From: Anaeramoeba flamelloides
Lineage: Eukaryota; Metamonada; Anaeramoebidae
DNA length: 64,000 bases
Assembly: GCA_027625915.1 (NCBI GenBank)
Contig: JANTQA010000033.1
Location: 6,076,001-6,140,000 of the forward strand
Reading direction: 5' to 3'
Below are positions 47,800 through 59,732 of the stretch, piece after piece. Numbering within the stretch: position 1 is the stretch's first letter; every line of letters begins with the position of its first letter. Under the pieces are notes generated by a model, which worked only from the letters and a program-made list of their open reading frames with translations, made no database searches and was not told the origin of the DNA. A program made the translations under genes and the position numbers.

Positions 47800-48055
47800 G
47801 TTCAGATTAATATTTGTTGTAAAATCAAGGAGACAAAATTTTCGTTCAGCTTTCTATATGAGGATTTTATTAATGATTGAATATTTCCAATTTGTAATTC
47901 TATCAAGAAGCTTAAAGAATTCATTTGTATATTTAGAATTGGGAATATAGATGCTTTAGATTAATTCTTGAGAAGTCTTTCGATTTTTTATCGAAAGCTG
48001 AATGAGAATATTGATCATTTCATTTTTGTCTCGGTTCAGATTAGTATTTTGAAAT
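47800..48055. mobile_element. Family F MITE copy
   Basis: GACAAAATTTTCGTTCAGCT on the left is matched by the inverted AGCTGAATGAGAATATTGAT on the right. Outside these, TGTTCAGATTAATATTTG faces GGTTCAGATTAGTATTTTG. Confidence 0.7.
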
Positions 48056-48759
48056 TTTCATTCAAATAATTATCAAAAAAAGCAATAAATCTATGAAAAA
48101 TATTTGAAACAATTTATGGAATATCCGTTTTTTATTCTAATTGTTATTGCAATACACTGCTCTAAAATAATTTAATCATTAAAGTGGTTGTTAGTTGAAG
48201 AAAAATTAAAATATTGCAAATTTTTTTTTTTTTGATAAAAGGTTGTAAAAATCATTTATTGAGAAATTAACTTCAATGGATTTCTTGTAAACAAAACGAA
48301 GTCAAATTTGAAAAGAATTTTGTTTTTCACTTGCTGTCTCCCCACTTGCAGATTTTTTTCAAGTATATATATACAAACACACATACACACACACATATAT
48401 ATGCTTAGTAACAATATAATAAAACTGAATATAAAATGAATAAGATAACACAGGTGAAAACTTGGATTTTCGAACCTTTTAAAGTTGAATTTTGAATTTA
48501 GTGAAGAAAAATATGCATTGCCCAAATGATAAAATTTTCAAAAAAAAAACCTAAATTTTCTGACGATCGATTAACTCATCATTCTTTAAAGAAAAAAAAT
48601 TCATGTTATATAAATTTAGATACAATTAACTGTTGCTGAGTAGACAATATAATAAAATCTTTCCTTAGAAAATCTCCAGTTAATGTTACAATCAGATTTT
48701 CAACACTTTAGAATCTCTGTGAAAAAATTTCAACAAGAAAACTTTGATATTAATTAAAA

Positions 48760-48960
48760 ACTTTATTGAAAAATATATGAAACAAAATTTTCATTCAGCT
48801 TTACAATAAATGTTTGTATAAATCATATAAAAGTTCACAATTCTTTAATCACATAAACCAGCTGTATTTGTATTCTCCCATTTAGTAGTGATATCTTGGG
48901 TATTTTATTGAATTCTTATTCATTTGGAAAACTAAATAAAACTTTTCTTCCTTTTATTTT
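48760..48960. mobile_element. Family F MITE copy, one end worn
   Basis: GAAACAAAATTTTCATTCAG opens it. The far end, TTCTTATTCATTTGGAAAAC, is only a weak match to the family's right end. The TG/TA microsatellite region at 48363-48402 lies upstream. Confidence 0.5.
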
Positions 48961-49514
48961 ACAATAAACTGTCATTATTTAAAAATCAGGGATAAAAATT
49001 CGTGATTTTTTTGATGTGATAGTTATATATGACAATAGTGTTGAATTGATGAAATCCATTTTTGTAAATCTAATATTCTTTCAAATACTGGAACTGGATC
49101 CAAAAAAACTATTTTATAATAAATTATTGATTTCAAGTAAGGTTTTACACAAAAATATCAAAATAACCGAGACTAAAAATTGTAGAAGAAAGAGTAATGT
49201 ATTTAATTGGTATAACAACAATAATAAATAAAACAAATGCCCATTTTTGCTCTGAATATTAAATCTAAAATAAGGAATTGAGGAGAACCCAATAATACAA
49301 AAGATTTTTTATTGTAAATTTTACAATTAAAATCAAAATTTTATGGTTTTAATATTTTGTGGATATTTACAAGTGTTGTAATTCTGATTGTGATATAGAA
49401 TTTAGATTTTTTAATAATTTATTACTTTTTCCTAAAATGATTTTGATGAATATTTCAAAAAAATAATATGAACATTAACAAAAATGAAAACATTTTCCAT
49501 TACGACTATTTTTT

Positions 49515-49600
49515 TTTTCAAAGACAAGATGTTTTATTATCAAATTATAAAACAGGTTCGATTCAGAAATAATAAATAGAATTAATCAAATAAGTCGTTC
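49515..49600 (-). repeat. Right member of a spaced inverted repeat
   Basis: Reverse complement reads TCTGAATCGAACCTGTTTTA and ATCTTGTCTTTGAAAAAAAA, matching 47686-47770. Confidence 0.65.
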
Positions 49601-49659
49601 TTATTTTTTTTTACGTCTTTGTTTTCTTTATTTAAATAGTTATTATTTATTTTTTTTCA

Positions 49660-50225
49660 TTCCCCCCCTAGCTGAATCTTCTATATATTGGGAAGTAGAG
49701 TCACAAAGGAAAAAGATCAAATGGTTACTTGCTAATACTTTTAAGATGGAAAACGAAAGTATAGGTAACGATAAAATAAAAATCAAAAAAGCAAAGACTA
49801 AAAATGACCAAATGTTTAAATCAGATAAAAAAAAAAAAGAAGAAATTACAACCTTTAAACAACGATCCCAAGTGATATTCATGATCAATGATCAAATTAA
49901 ATTAAATTAACCAAAAGTATTGTGGCTGTGATTTTGGGAGTCCTTAATTAAAGATAGCAGTGTTTTTTTTTTTTTTTTTTGATTTTTTACCAATTGCTTC
50001 TGATAAACTTTTTTTTGTTTTTAAATTTCTTTTTTTCTTTCTTTTTTCTTTTTAATTTTCAATTTTTTGCTTTTGCTTTTTAAACCTAAAAAAAATTGGG
50101 TGTGTCTTTCCCTTGAACAATCGTGAAATCTATGATTTTACGCTTAAATTACCTTTGAGGAAATTTAAGTAAAATGACATCTAGAGTGTAATTTACACTT
50201 CTTCCATAAATAATTTTCATTAATA
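49660..50225 (+). repeat. Family K repeat copy
   Basis: Aligns with the reverse complement of 35965-36560. It includes GAGTCACAAAGGAAAAAGAT, GATTTTTTACCAATTGCTTC, TGGGTGTGTCTTTCCCTTGA and TATGATTTTACGCTTAAATT. An open stretch, 49672-49910, reads AESSIYWEVESQRKKIKWLL after a CCCCCTAG acceptor-like site. The sister copy does not keep that frame, so it is not called a gene. Confidence 0.7.
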
Positions 50226-50492
50226 AATAAAAAATAAAATACTTTAAGCATAGAACATCAATATGAATTCTCTTCAATTACAACATACTTTATTTTTAGG
50301 CGCTTAAATGTGGTAGGAGCCAATTCTTTAAAATAAAACAATTATTTTTCAAAATATGGATGCCAAAGATTTATAGATAAAGATATATAAATAGTTTCAA
50401 CAAAATTAAAATTCAAGATTCTATTCATTTTATTTGTTAAAAATAAATAAATAAAATGATTAGTGATGTAATAAAAATATTTAAATAAAAAC

Positions 50493-52041
50493 TTAAAGTT
50501 CTTCTAAATTTCTAAAAGCGGCCTGTATATCATCATTTAAAGCCTGAAAACGGTTGACCAAGACCTCTTCGCCTTCATTTGAATTTTCAAATTTCTGGCT
50601 TGATATTCTATGTATAACTGGGCCCATTGCTCTGTTAATCATCTCAAGGGTAATTGATTTATTTTCACCAACCGAAGAAACAGCCTTATAGGCAAGCTTA
50701 TGCCAAGTCAAAATATTTCTTAACATCCAAATTGTTTTATAAAATGGACAATACTGATCATAATCAGAATAAGAATTTTGTTGAAGGAAATCGTCCTTAA
50801 GTAATTGTGCTGTTGCAAGTGTGACTTGATCAGTTTCAGCTAAGGAATCTTTACCTACCAATTGAACAATCTCATTTAGTTCTTCTTCTTCTTGAAAGAT
50901 TTTTTTTGCCTCACCTCTCAAGGAGATAAATTCATTATCAATTTTATCATAATATGAATCCAAGCTATTAATATAATTACTATACGAACTTAACCAATTT
51001 AATGCGGGGAAATGTTTCCTTTGTGCTAATTTTTTATCCAAACCCCAAAATACTTGCACAATATTTAAAGTTGCTACAGTTACTGGATCGGTAAAATCTA
51101 TTTAATTTGCATTATTTATTAGATATAAAATTTGAAAAAAATATTAAGAATTTTTACAGAAAATAATTAAATCTAATTTCCAATAATTTTAGCCCAGTGA
51201 TCAATTTGAGAAAAGTTAGCCAAAAATTTTTCCTTCCTTTTTTTAAACCTTTTTTTTTCTTTTGAGTATTTTTTTATTAGAATAATTATTCAATTTAAGG
51301 TTTAAAAAGAGACAATTGCACTCAAAATAAAATATTTTCTTTTAAAAACATGATTTAATATTTTTTTTTAAAAAAAATTTTGGTTTTTCATTTTTAAATT
51401 GATTGTAATTATGGAAAAGAGTTTAAAATAATGATATTTCCAAAAAAGTGAAGATTTTAAAATCTAACAATGAAATATTCAAAATTACATCTATAAACTA
51501 AAACTTCGTGATTAGATAATGTTGTTGAATTTTTTTTTTTAAATTTTCACTTTTTGAAATGATTTGTAATAATTCTTTTTCATTCATTGTCCACAAAAAA
51601 AATCAAATAAAAATAAATCAATAAATAAAAATAATTGATATACCTCCACCTGGTGGACTGACAGCAGCAACAATTGTAACTGAACCGGTTCTATTTGGGT
51701 TACCGATAGTTGTTACTTTACCAGCTCTTTGATAAAATTTAGCCAATCTTGTAGGTAAATAGGCGGGGAATCCACCGTCACCAGGCATTTCTGCCAAACG
51801 ACCAGAAATTTCACGCAAAGCTTCTGCCCATCGGGAAGTTGAATCTGCCATCATTGAAACATTATAACCTTGATCTCTAAAGTATTCAGAAAGAGTGATA
51901 CCAGTATAAATTGAAGCTTCTCTAGCTGCTACGGGCATATTTGAAGTGTTTGCTACCAATGTAGTACGCTGCATAATACTTTCTTGTTGTCCAGAGATAT
52001 TGATTTTCAATTTTGGGAAATCTTTTAATACTTCTGCCATT

Positions 52042-52072
<31 letters not shown>

Positions 52073-55000
52073 CAATAACATCTGAATTAGAAAATTTTGC
52101 AAGTCCTTGTGATAAAACAGTTTTTCCTTTTTTTTTTCAAAATTAGAAGAAAAAATTAAATTTAATTATTTATACACAAAAAAATAAATATTAAATATTT
52201 GAAAAAATAATTTTTTTAAAAATATTTGTAATTTTTAATTTAATATGTTTAATTTAATTTGTTCGAATTTTAAAAACAATTTATTTTCCAGGCTAATTGT
52301 AAAAAGCAAAATAATATGAATTTTGATTGCAAATGTTTTAACCATATTTTTCTTTTTTTGTTGAGTTTAACATTTTGAAGTTGTTTTTGATTTCTAATAA
52401 TTCTTTTTTTTCCTTTTAGTCTTTGAAATAATTTTGCATTGCTTGACCTTATTTTGATCAAAATATTTAAAGTAATGAATTCTTAAAAGAAATTTGTTAA
52501 AAAGATTTTATTTAAAGAAAAAAAAAGAGTAATGATGAAAAAATTTTAAGGCAAAATTTTATTTTAATATTTCTAAATTTAACTAAAAAAAATGAAAAAA
52601 ATTGTATAAAACATACTTTTATTGAAAAATTATTTTTTTCAATCTTTCTTTTTACAAGGTTTTTATTAATGAGATTGTTCTAATTTCGTTATAAAAAAAT
52701 AAAGAGTTAATTTGTAGATCTATTAAACAAATGATAACTACTAATCTCCCCTGAAAGCATATTCCTGTCTTTTTAAATTCAATAATTTTTTTTTTTATTG
52801 AATTCAATTTAGTTTTATAAACTCGTAGAACACATGATATTGCACTTATAATTCACATTTTGTCATTAAACAAAAAATAAGAAAAAATAACTTTAAGAGA
52901 TTGAATTTTATAACCTGTTTCTATTCTCATATTGTTAAATTAAAGAGTTGGTTTTAACAATATTCTAATCAAATTTAGATATTTATATCCATTTAAACAA
53001 ATTCTTTTTTTTAAAAAAACATTATCCCGTATATTAGGACATATGTTGAAAAATAAATTGAACAAAATTTTCATTCATCTTTCTAACCAAAAAATTGTTT
53101 GTAAAGTCAAAAGTTAAATTTAACCTATTTAATATATTTAAATCAGTTATATTATTATTTTCCTTTTTGAATTGGGGACTTTTGATCGGTGTTTTTTTTT
53201 AGATTTTTTTGGAAAGCTGTATGAAAATTATGTTCCTTTTATTTTCCAATTTATAGTAATTCTAATTTATGTTTTCAGACTGTTTAGTAGATACTTTTTG
53301 AAAACATTTTTAAAACGTATTTAAATAACTTGAGATCTTAATTCCATTTTTTGAAGACGAAATTAACAGTTTTTTTGCACAAATTGGTGACAATTCTTGT
53401 TTGGAATTAAATACTTAAATTTTACGGAAACTAATAAAAAAAAAAATTGTTCTTATTTCCAAAATAATTAAATATATGTTTTGAATTTTTGCTAAAAGTG
53501 ATTGAAAAAAATTCAAGACATAACTTGGTAATTCTAAAAAAAAATATCAAAAAAAAAAAAAAAGATAATTAAAGAACAAACCACATCCAAAAGCACCTGG
53601 AATACAACAAGTACCACCTTGTACAACTCTATAATGCATTAGATCCAAAAAAGATGTAGAGTTTAGAATTTTAATTAGAAAAAAAAAATAAAGGATGAAA
53701 GCCGATATAAATTGAAAATAAAATCAGTAAAGTCATTTTATAAAAGTGTGATCAAGAAGTTTTCAAAAGAAACTTTAAAACAATTGAAAATTTTCATTAG
53801 AGCTATTTTTGTGTCTCTATTAAAAACTTTTTTTGTCACACTTTGTAAAAAATGCATTTAAGGGATTAATCTCTATTAAATTTTTTTACCTAAATTTAAT
53901 GGAGATTGAGAAAATTTTTTTGCCAATTACTTAGGTTTTGAAAAATCTGTTTATTTTCAATATTAAACATATTTCGAGATAAGGAATCCTTATTAAGAAT
54001 TTGGTCAAAAAAAAAATAATAGAGACTAGTCCCTTAACAAAAATTCAAAAAGGAATCTGAGAAACATACGGAAACAATGAATCTAAGATTCTTTGACCTG
54101 TAATTAAAGGATTGTCCGAGGCAAGGTGCTCTGTTACAGGCCTTGGTACACGCACAGGCCAAGAGTGCCACATTTTAAAAGTTTCCTTTTGGCCTTGGAA
54201 TTCAATTTCAAGCACGTCTTCGTCAACACCATACTCGCCTTCAGGTGCGATCCAAGTGATCACACCCATTTTTTTAGGTGGCAGCAAGACTCTATGCTCA
54301 ATAAGTTTACTCTCTGGGACAACTCCAAAGACATCGCCACCAGTGATGTTGTCTCCTTTCGTGAAATTTGCGGGTGTAAATGCAAATTTTCTGTTGTGAT
54401 CAAGAGACGGGATGTTGATCCCTTTTGGGATGAAAATGCCTTCTGTTTGTTTTGAAATAACTTCAAGTGGCCTTTGGATACCATCATAAATATTTCCTAA
54501 CAAGCCTGGCCCAAGCTCAACGGACAGTGGCCTTCCAGTTCGAAGAACAGGATCGCCAACAGTTAAGCCAGCTAATAATTGAAATAGGTTTTTTTATTTT
54601 TTTGATTGTTTGTTGAATTTGTTTTTTTTTTTGATAAGGTTTTGTTTGAGTTTTTTGATAATGTTTTGTTGTATTAGGATTGAGTTTCGTTCTGTTTTGG
54701 TATTTTGTTGGCAAGGATAAAAAATCATGTGTGCTTCTGAAACATAAAGAAAAAAGAAGAAAAAAAATTAAAATATAAAAAAAAAATTAAAAAGAAACAA
54801 ACAAGTATCTTCGTAAACTTGGATTGTTGCTGTGTCATTTTCAAGTTTAATAATTTCACCAATTAATTCACTAGATCCAACTCTTACCTTTATCAATTCA
54901 TTTCATAAAAAAAAAAAAAATTAGAAAAAAAATTATTTTTGAGGATCATTTGTTAATAAAATTGTGAGCTTTGTGTTTGTTGGGCTTAATTTTTAACTTT

Positions 55001-55214
55001 TTGTCAAGTGATCCATCCCAAATCAAATGACAAAAAATCGAAAAAAAATCAATTTAATAAATAACAATCATACCAATTCATACATTGCTGCGCCTTCCAT
55101 ATTTTCAGCAACAACAACAGGTCCCGAGACTGATAAAATTGCACCAAATTCACTTTCTTTTTCTTCGTCTTCGATTTTTGGAAGATTAAAGTAATTGCTT
55201 TGAAGGTTATCCAT
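50493..55214 (-). CDS. ATP6V1A: V-type ATPase catalytic subunit A, six exons, 620 aa
   Basis: The ATP-hydrolysing subunit of the V1 head, which drives proton pumping into endolysosomes, contractile vacuoles or the Golgi. Exons are 55214-55074, 54887-54803, 54571-54070, 53628-53582, 52126-51644 and 51097-50493. They total 1,863 bases, exactly 621 codons, and all junctions keep phase. Domains in order: the N-terminal barrel ([17 protein letters not shown]), then [13 protein letters not shown], the non-homologous region that ends in [13 protein letters not shown], the P-loop GAFGCGKT, then [31 protein letters not shown], and the C-terminal helical part starting [19 protein letters not shown]. 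The length matches the family (about 617). The codon for the second Gly of GCGKT is split by the 1.46 kb fourth intron. An acceptor-like TTTAG just before the ATG suggests a 5' leader intron. Introns 3 and 4 contain mobile elements. Confidence 0.97.
52127..53581 (-). other. Intron 4 of the V-ATPase A gene, 1,455 bp
   Basis: Donor GTTTGT after GGATGTG and acceptor AAAAAAG before GAAAAACTG. It breaks the P-loop. It holds a family F element at 53045-53275; the rest is AT-rich. The open frame 52270-52461 is chance. Confidence 0.88.
53045..53275. mobile_element. Family F MITE copy in V-ATPase intron 4
   Basis: Left arm TTGAACAAAATTTTCATTCA and right arm AGCTGTATGAAAATTATGTT are inverted copies. 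TTGAAAAATAAA and TTTATTTTCCAATT lie further out. This is the clearest family F copy. Confidence 0.8.
53858..54037. mobile_element. Small TTAA-flanked MITE in V-ATPase intron 3
   Basis: TTAAGGGATTAATCTCTATT on the left and the inverted TTAAGGGACTAGTCTCTATT on the right, 180 bases in all, with TTAA at both outer edges. It is the smallest of the elements that share the TTAAGGGA terminus. Confidence 0.82.
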
Positions 55215-55500
55215 TAATCTTGCTTGACAAACTAAATGTAATAAAAAATGAAAATTGGAAATTCTCAAGATTTTTCATCTTGATAAAATAAATTTATCAA
55301 AATTGTCTTTTGGCTTGACCCAAAAAAAGTTTTGAAGATTTTATGAAGAATTAAACTCTTAAAAACATTAAATAGGTATGATTGTAGTTTGAAATTTTTT
55401 TTGGTGTGGGGTTAATGATTTATTTGATTTCTTTGGAGTTTTTTTACTGGTTTTTGGTTCTTATATAGAGAAAAATTTTCCTTTTTCAATATTTTTTTTC

Positions 55501-57345
55501 TTTAAGGGATTAGTAAATCTGAGTGCATTTTTAAATCCCATTGTTTAATAGAGTAATTGTTTACACACAGGTAGGATTGTACTTAAGAAACAAACACTTT
55601 TTAACCATTTTAGAGAAATGAATTATTGTTTTTAAATGATTTCGTTTTTTCCAATTTACTTTTCAGTAAAAAGATATTCTGATCCTATTAGTTAGGAGTT
55701 TTCTTGGGATCAATTTAGAAAAGGAAAAATTTACAAAATATTTTTCTTTTTAAGAAAAAACTTATTATTATTAATTTCTGATTGTTTGCCTGAACTAACA
55801 GCCTTGTACCTTAAATCTTATTTAACAAAGGCAAAAAAAATTAATTAAATAATGAATCGTTGGGGATAAGAAAGAATTGATCTTTTGATTCGATTCCTAA
55901 ATACTGATTAAATTTTGGGAAAATTTAATTAATTAGGTTATATTCCTTATCTAATACTAAGAATTGAAATGACGAATTAATAGTATTAAAATCAGTTCTT
56001 GAATATATGTACTTAATAAAATTTAGCACTATTTTTTTCTGATTAATATTTTTTAAAATCTAGCATTATAACTTAATTCAATTAAACACTGGGATAATTT
56101 TTTTTGAATAAAAACAATCTCAACTTTTGAATATCGAAAATATTTTTTGAAATTAGTGTGCACTTTTTTATTTTTTTTTGAAAAATTGGAGTTGAGAAAA
56201 TTTTGAAATCAAAGAAAAAGTTAATATCTTGAATTAGAATACTTTTCCAGAGAGTTTGTCTTTTTAGTTGTAACTTTTTTTTTAATTTTACCATTTGATA
56301 ATAAAAAAAACATTTTAGGACCAAATTAGTGCCTTTTATGAAAATAAAATTCCCATAATTTAGAATTTGTTTTAGTAAATGAGTATAAACAAGATTGTGT
56401 ATCTAAAAATATACATAATTTCAACTTCAAATTTGATTATTTTGGTAAAAAATGTTTTTAAAAAAAAGTTAAATTGAAACTTTATTTATTTTAATTCTAT
56501 CATTTTGTTTTTTTAATTTTTTTAAGGGAAGATATTTGATCAGTTTTCAAATTTTAGTGTTTTTTGGGTCATATCGACATATATTTATGTATTTTTTTTA
56601 TTAGAATTATATATTTGTATAAGCTAGATTTGTTGGAAAATATTTTAAAAATTGAAAAATTATCATAAAATCTTCTGATAATTTTACTTTTTGGGATATT
56701 ACCAAGTCAATGTAATAATTCAGGTTTTAGGTTATTAATTATTTATTTAAAATAATCAAATCGAAAGGTATTTCAATATCTATATTTTCTATTGGATTAT
56801 CCAGTTTATAAAAAGGTGTTTTGGGAACTATATTTAATTTAAGGATTTTTTTGTTTTTCTCTTATTTTTTTTAAACAATAAAAAGAAAAAATTGATTTAA
56901 ACAGTTCTTTAAATAAATAAATTATATTTTTTTCAAGTTAGAACGAATTATTGTCACCTTTTTTGAGATTAAATAGTTTTTTTTATTTTGTATATATTTT
57001 AAAACTTATTATATTTATTTTTAAAGTGTCTTTACATAAAATTCCTTGGAAAATAACAATATTTCAATCTTCACAAACAGTAAGACTTTTTTTTCAAATA
57101 AATTCGGTAATATGCTGAGTTTTTAAACTTTTCAAAAAGGGGTGAAAAGTATCATCAAACTCTTTAAAAATTATAATTCCTTTCCGAAAATCAGATTAAA
57201 AGTTAGTTTGGTATTGCAATACTCAGATTTTTACCACCTTTTTCAATTTCAATAAATAAAGTAATTTTTTTTGAATTTGCTATTAAATTTATTTGAAGAT
57301 TTTTTTTGTTTTCTAATCTTTAACTAATTGAGTTTTAATAATAAT
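55501..57345 (+). repeat. Family J repeat, copy without the nested MITE
   Basis: Opens TTTAAGGGATTAGTAAATCT and follows the 6023-7623 copy to about TTTTCTAATCTTTAACTAA. At 56735-56800 it runs ATTAATTATTTATTTAAAAT straight into ATATTTTCTATTGGATTATC, the position where the other copy holds its 399-base insert. The open frame 56082-56324 is not conserved and is rejected. Confidence 0.72.
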
Positions 57346-57494
57346 AAAAGACACTTTGTGATCTATATTTAGCATGAACTTATTTTTTTGTGTTATACCC
57401 CTGTATTTATTTAGTGAGCCAAAAATTGTAAATGAATTGAATATTTTAGAATTGAAAAAAAGATCCTCAATTGAAATTGTATCAAATTTAAACT

Positions 57495-58045
57495 ATTAAC
57501 ATCTACCAGGGATAAATCTCAAATTTTATACTATTCAATGCAATTCACATTAGCGTACCATTGTCCAAAAGTCTCGAAAAATCCCCTTTGCAAAATAATA
57601 CTGAAAGTTATATTATCAATTAAAAATTATTTTTATATTCATAAATAATTCAAGAATTTGAGAAAAAAATCGATTTTTGAGTATATTTTAGGTTGAATTA
57701 TCAATATTAAGACTCTATATTGTTGCAAAATGTCTTTCTTAATTTGTCATGAAATGTAGATCTAATTGCTAAAAAATTCAAATTTTTAAAAATAAAAAAT
57801 AAAGAACCCTTGGATTCTTTTTGACAAAATAGTTCCACAAATTGGAAATAGATTGATATTACAACTAGTTTCATTGAAAGGAAACTTATTAAAACTCTTT
57901 ATTTTTTATGTTGATAATAATCAAGTTAATCCAGAATTTAAAAATTTTCAAAAATAATTACTTTTGGAAGTTCTAAATCTAAATTATTAATTACTAGAAT
58001 ATATTATTTTCATTTATTCTTTAGAATTGGAAAAGTGATAAAAAA
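57495..58045 (-). repeat. Family A repeat, inverted copy
   Basis: ACTTTTGGAAGTTCTAAATC and TTAGAATTGGAAAAGTGAT are the inverse of blocks in the 61.2-61.9 kb copy. CCAAAAGTCTCGAAAAATC near 57570 matches that copy's GTCTCTAAAAAATC region. Terminal TTAA is not seen at either end. Confidence 0.65.
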
Positions 58046-58127
58046 AAAAATTAACAAAATATGAATTTCAAACTGTGATCATGAGGAAAAAATCTGATAA
58101 GATATTTTTTAATAATAAACCATTTTC

Positions 58128-58630
58128 CTTTCAAACGAGATAAGTTGTAGAGAGTGAATTACATGCGTTTAAAGAGTTTAATTTGATATTAGAAGAAAAA
58201 AAAATATTTTGGAAATTTTCAAAGTAGAAATTATTTTTTCTCTGACTTTTTTTTTTCGATTTTTCTTGATACCTAATTCATTTGAAAATATTTTTTTTAT
58301 TGCAAGATCAATAGCCTCTTGGTAAAAATCTTTTATTTCAATGTTACTAAAAAAAAATAAAAATGATTGTAGAGAAATAATATTGATTTCTATTGGAATA
58401 TAATTTGGATCTTCAACAGAAAACTAAAATGAACATTGTTGGTTTTCTCAATGGTTATCTAAGAATTTGAGATTTTAAATTTTGAAGATAATCTATTGAT
58501 TGATGAGTTTTATTCCATACGAATATCAACTGTTATTTGATGTTTTATCCTACTTGTTTTTTATTTGTTATACAAAGGTCAATTATAAAAAATATTTGAT
58601 ATTTGAAAAAAATGTTAGAATTTCTTTGGG
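58128..58630 (+). repeat. Family B repeat copy 5
   Basis: GAGAGTGAATTACATGCGTT, GATATTAGAAGAAAAAAAAA, TATTGCAAGATCAATAGCCT, GATTTCTATTGGAATATAAT and CAATTATAAAAAATATTTGA follow in the family order. Confidence 0.75.
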
Positions 58631-58990
58631 TAAAACACAGTTTATTTAGAATAGATCTGTGAGAATCATTCCAGTTCTAGATGAATACTGATATTTACAT
58701 AATAAATAAAGAGTGTATTTCATTTCATTTTCCTTTTTCTTTTCCTTTTTTTAAAATAGAGATCACAAAAGCTCAGCCTATCTCTTGGTAAACTCTATTT
58801 ATAAAAGTAAAATAAATTCAATTTTTTGGATATTTATTATCCAAATAGCAATAATATAATCTACTTTAGATTTTATATTTTTTTGACTTTTAAATGGATT
58901 TATAGTGCGGTTAATCTCTTAAAGTTTAAGATTTAATAAGAACAAGTTAAATAATTTTTATAATGTTTTTTTTTAAACTCTTGTAACTTC

Positions 58991-59030
<40 letters not shown>

Positions 59031-59682
59031 CATGATGGGTAGGGTTTGTGCAAACAACTTAAAAAAGGGTATTTCTAAAAAGGTAAAAGACACAACAATT
59101 TGTAAAAAGTGAGGACTTTTTTAAAACTGTTTTAGAACTTTATATTTGATAAAGTTTTTGATTTTTTTTTTTAATTTAATCTTTTTTCGAGTTTTATAAT
59201 TTATAAAATTGAAGGCTTTTTTTTTAAATTTAAACTTTCCAAAAAAATAAAGTTTTAAAAAGTGATGACTCAAAAATTGTAAAAAGTTCTTTTCTCCCCA
59301 CTTCAACCACAACCCCACCTTCAAAATGATTGTTTATTTCCTATTCTTTAAATAGATAAAAACAGATAAAATGGGTTTTATGAAAAATAATGCTCATTTT
59401 TTGAAACAATTTTTTTGTTACAAAAGTTTGAATTTTTTCATATTCAAAAGCAAAAGGTATTCACTTTTTCAAAATTTCGATATAAAATTTCCTTTGATAT
59501 TTGTCAAGAGTAATATTTTTTTTGATTACCTCTAAATTGCTGATATAACAAGTTCTTTTGTATTAGCCTTCCAGATGACAAATTTAAAAGATTAATAATA
59601 AAAGATAAAATTAAAAATTTGAAAAATAGATTATTTTCAATTTATTGGAATTGTTTTAAAAAATGAGATATAAATAAAGAAA

Positions 59683-59717
<35 letters not shown>

Positions 59718-59732
59718 GTAGAAAAAAAATGC
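58631..59732. repeat. AT-rich spacer with TA and GAAA microsatellites
   Basis: A TA run occupies 58992-59029, and a GAAA run lies at about 59676-59706, just past the EMG1 stop codon. A GTGATGACTCAAAAATTGTA stretch near 59262 recalls a family H end. No gene was recognised; the open frame 59121-59324 is low-complexity. Confidence 0.7.

Noticed and set aside
49049-49910. A two-exon small gene: ATG at 49049, donor GTAAGG at 49137, acceptor at 49671, stop at 49910, phases compatible
   Set aside because: The second exon lies in family K, whose other copy does not keep the frame, and the first exon has no recognisable similarity. A chance join is more likely.
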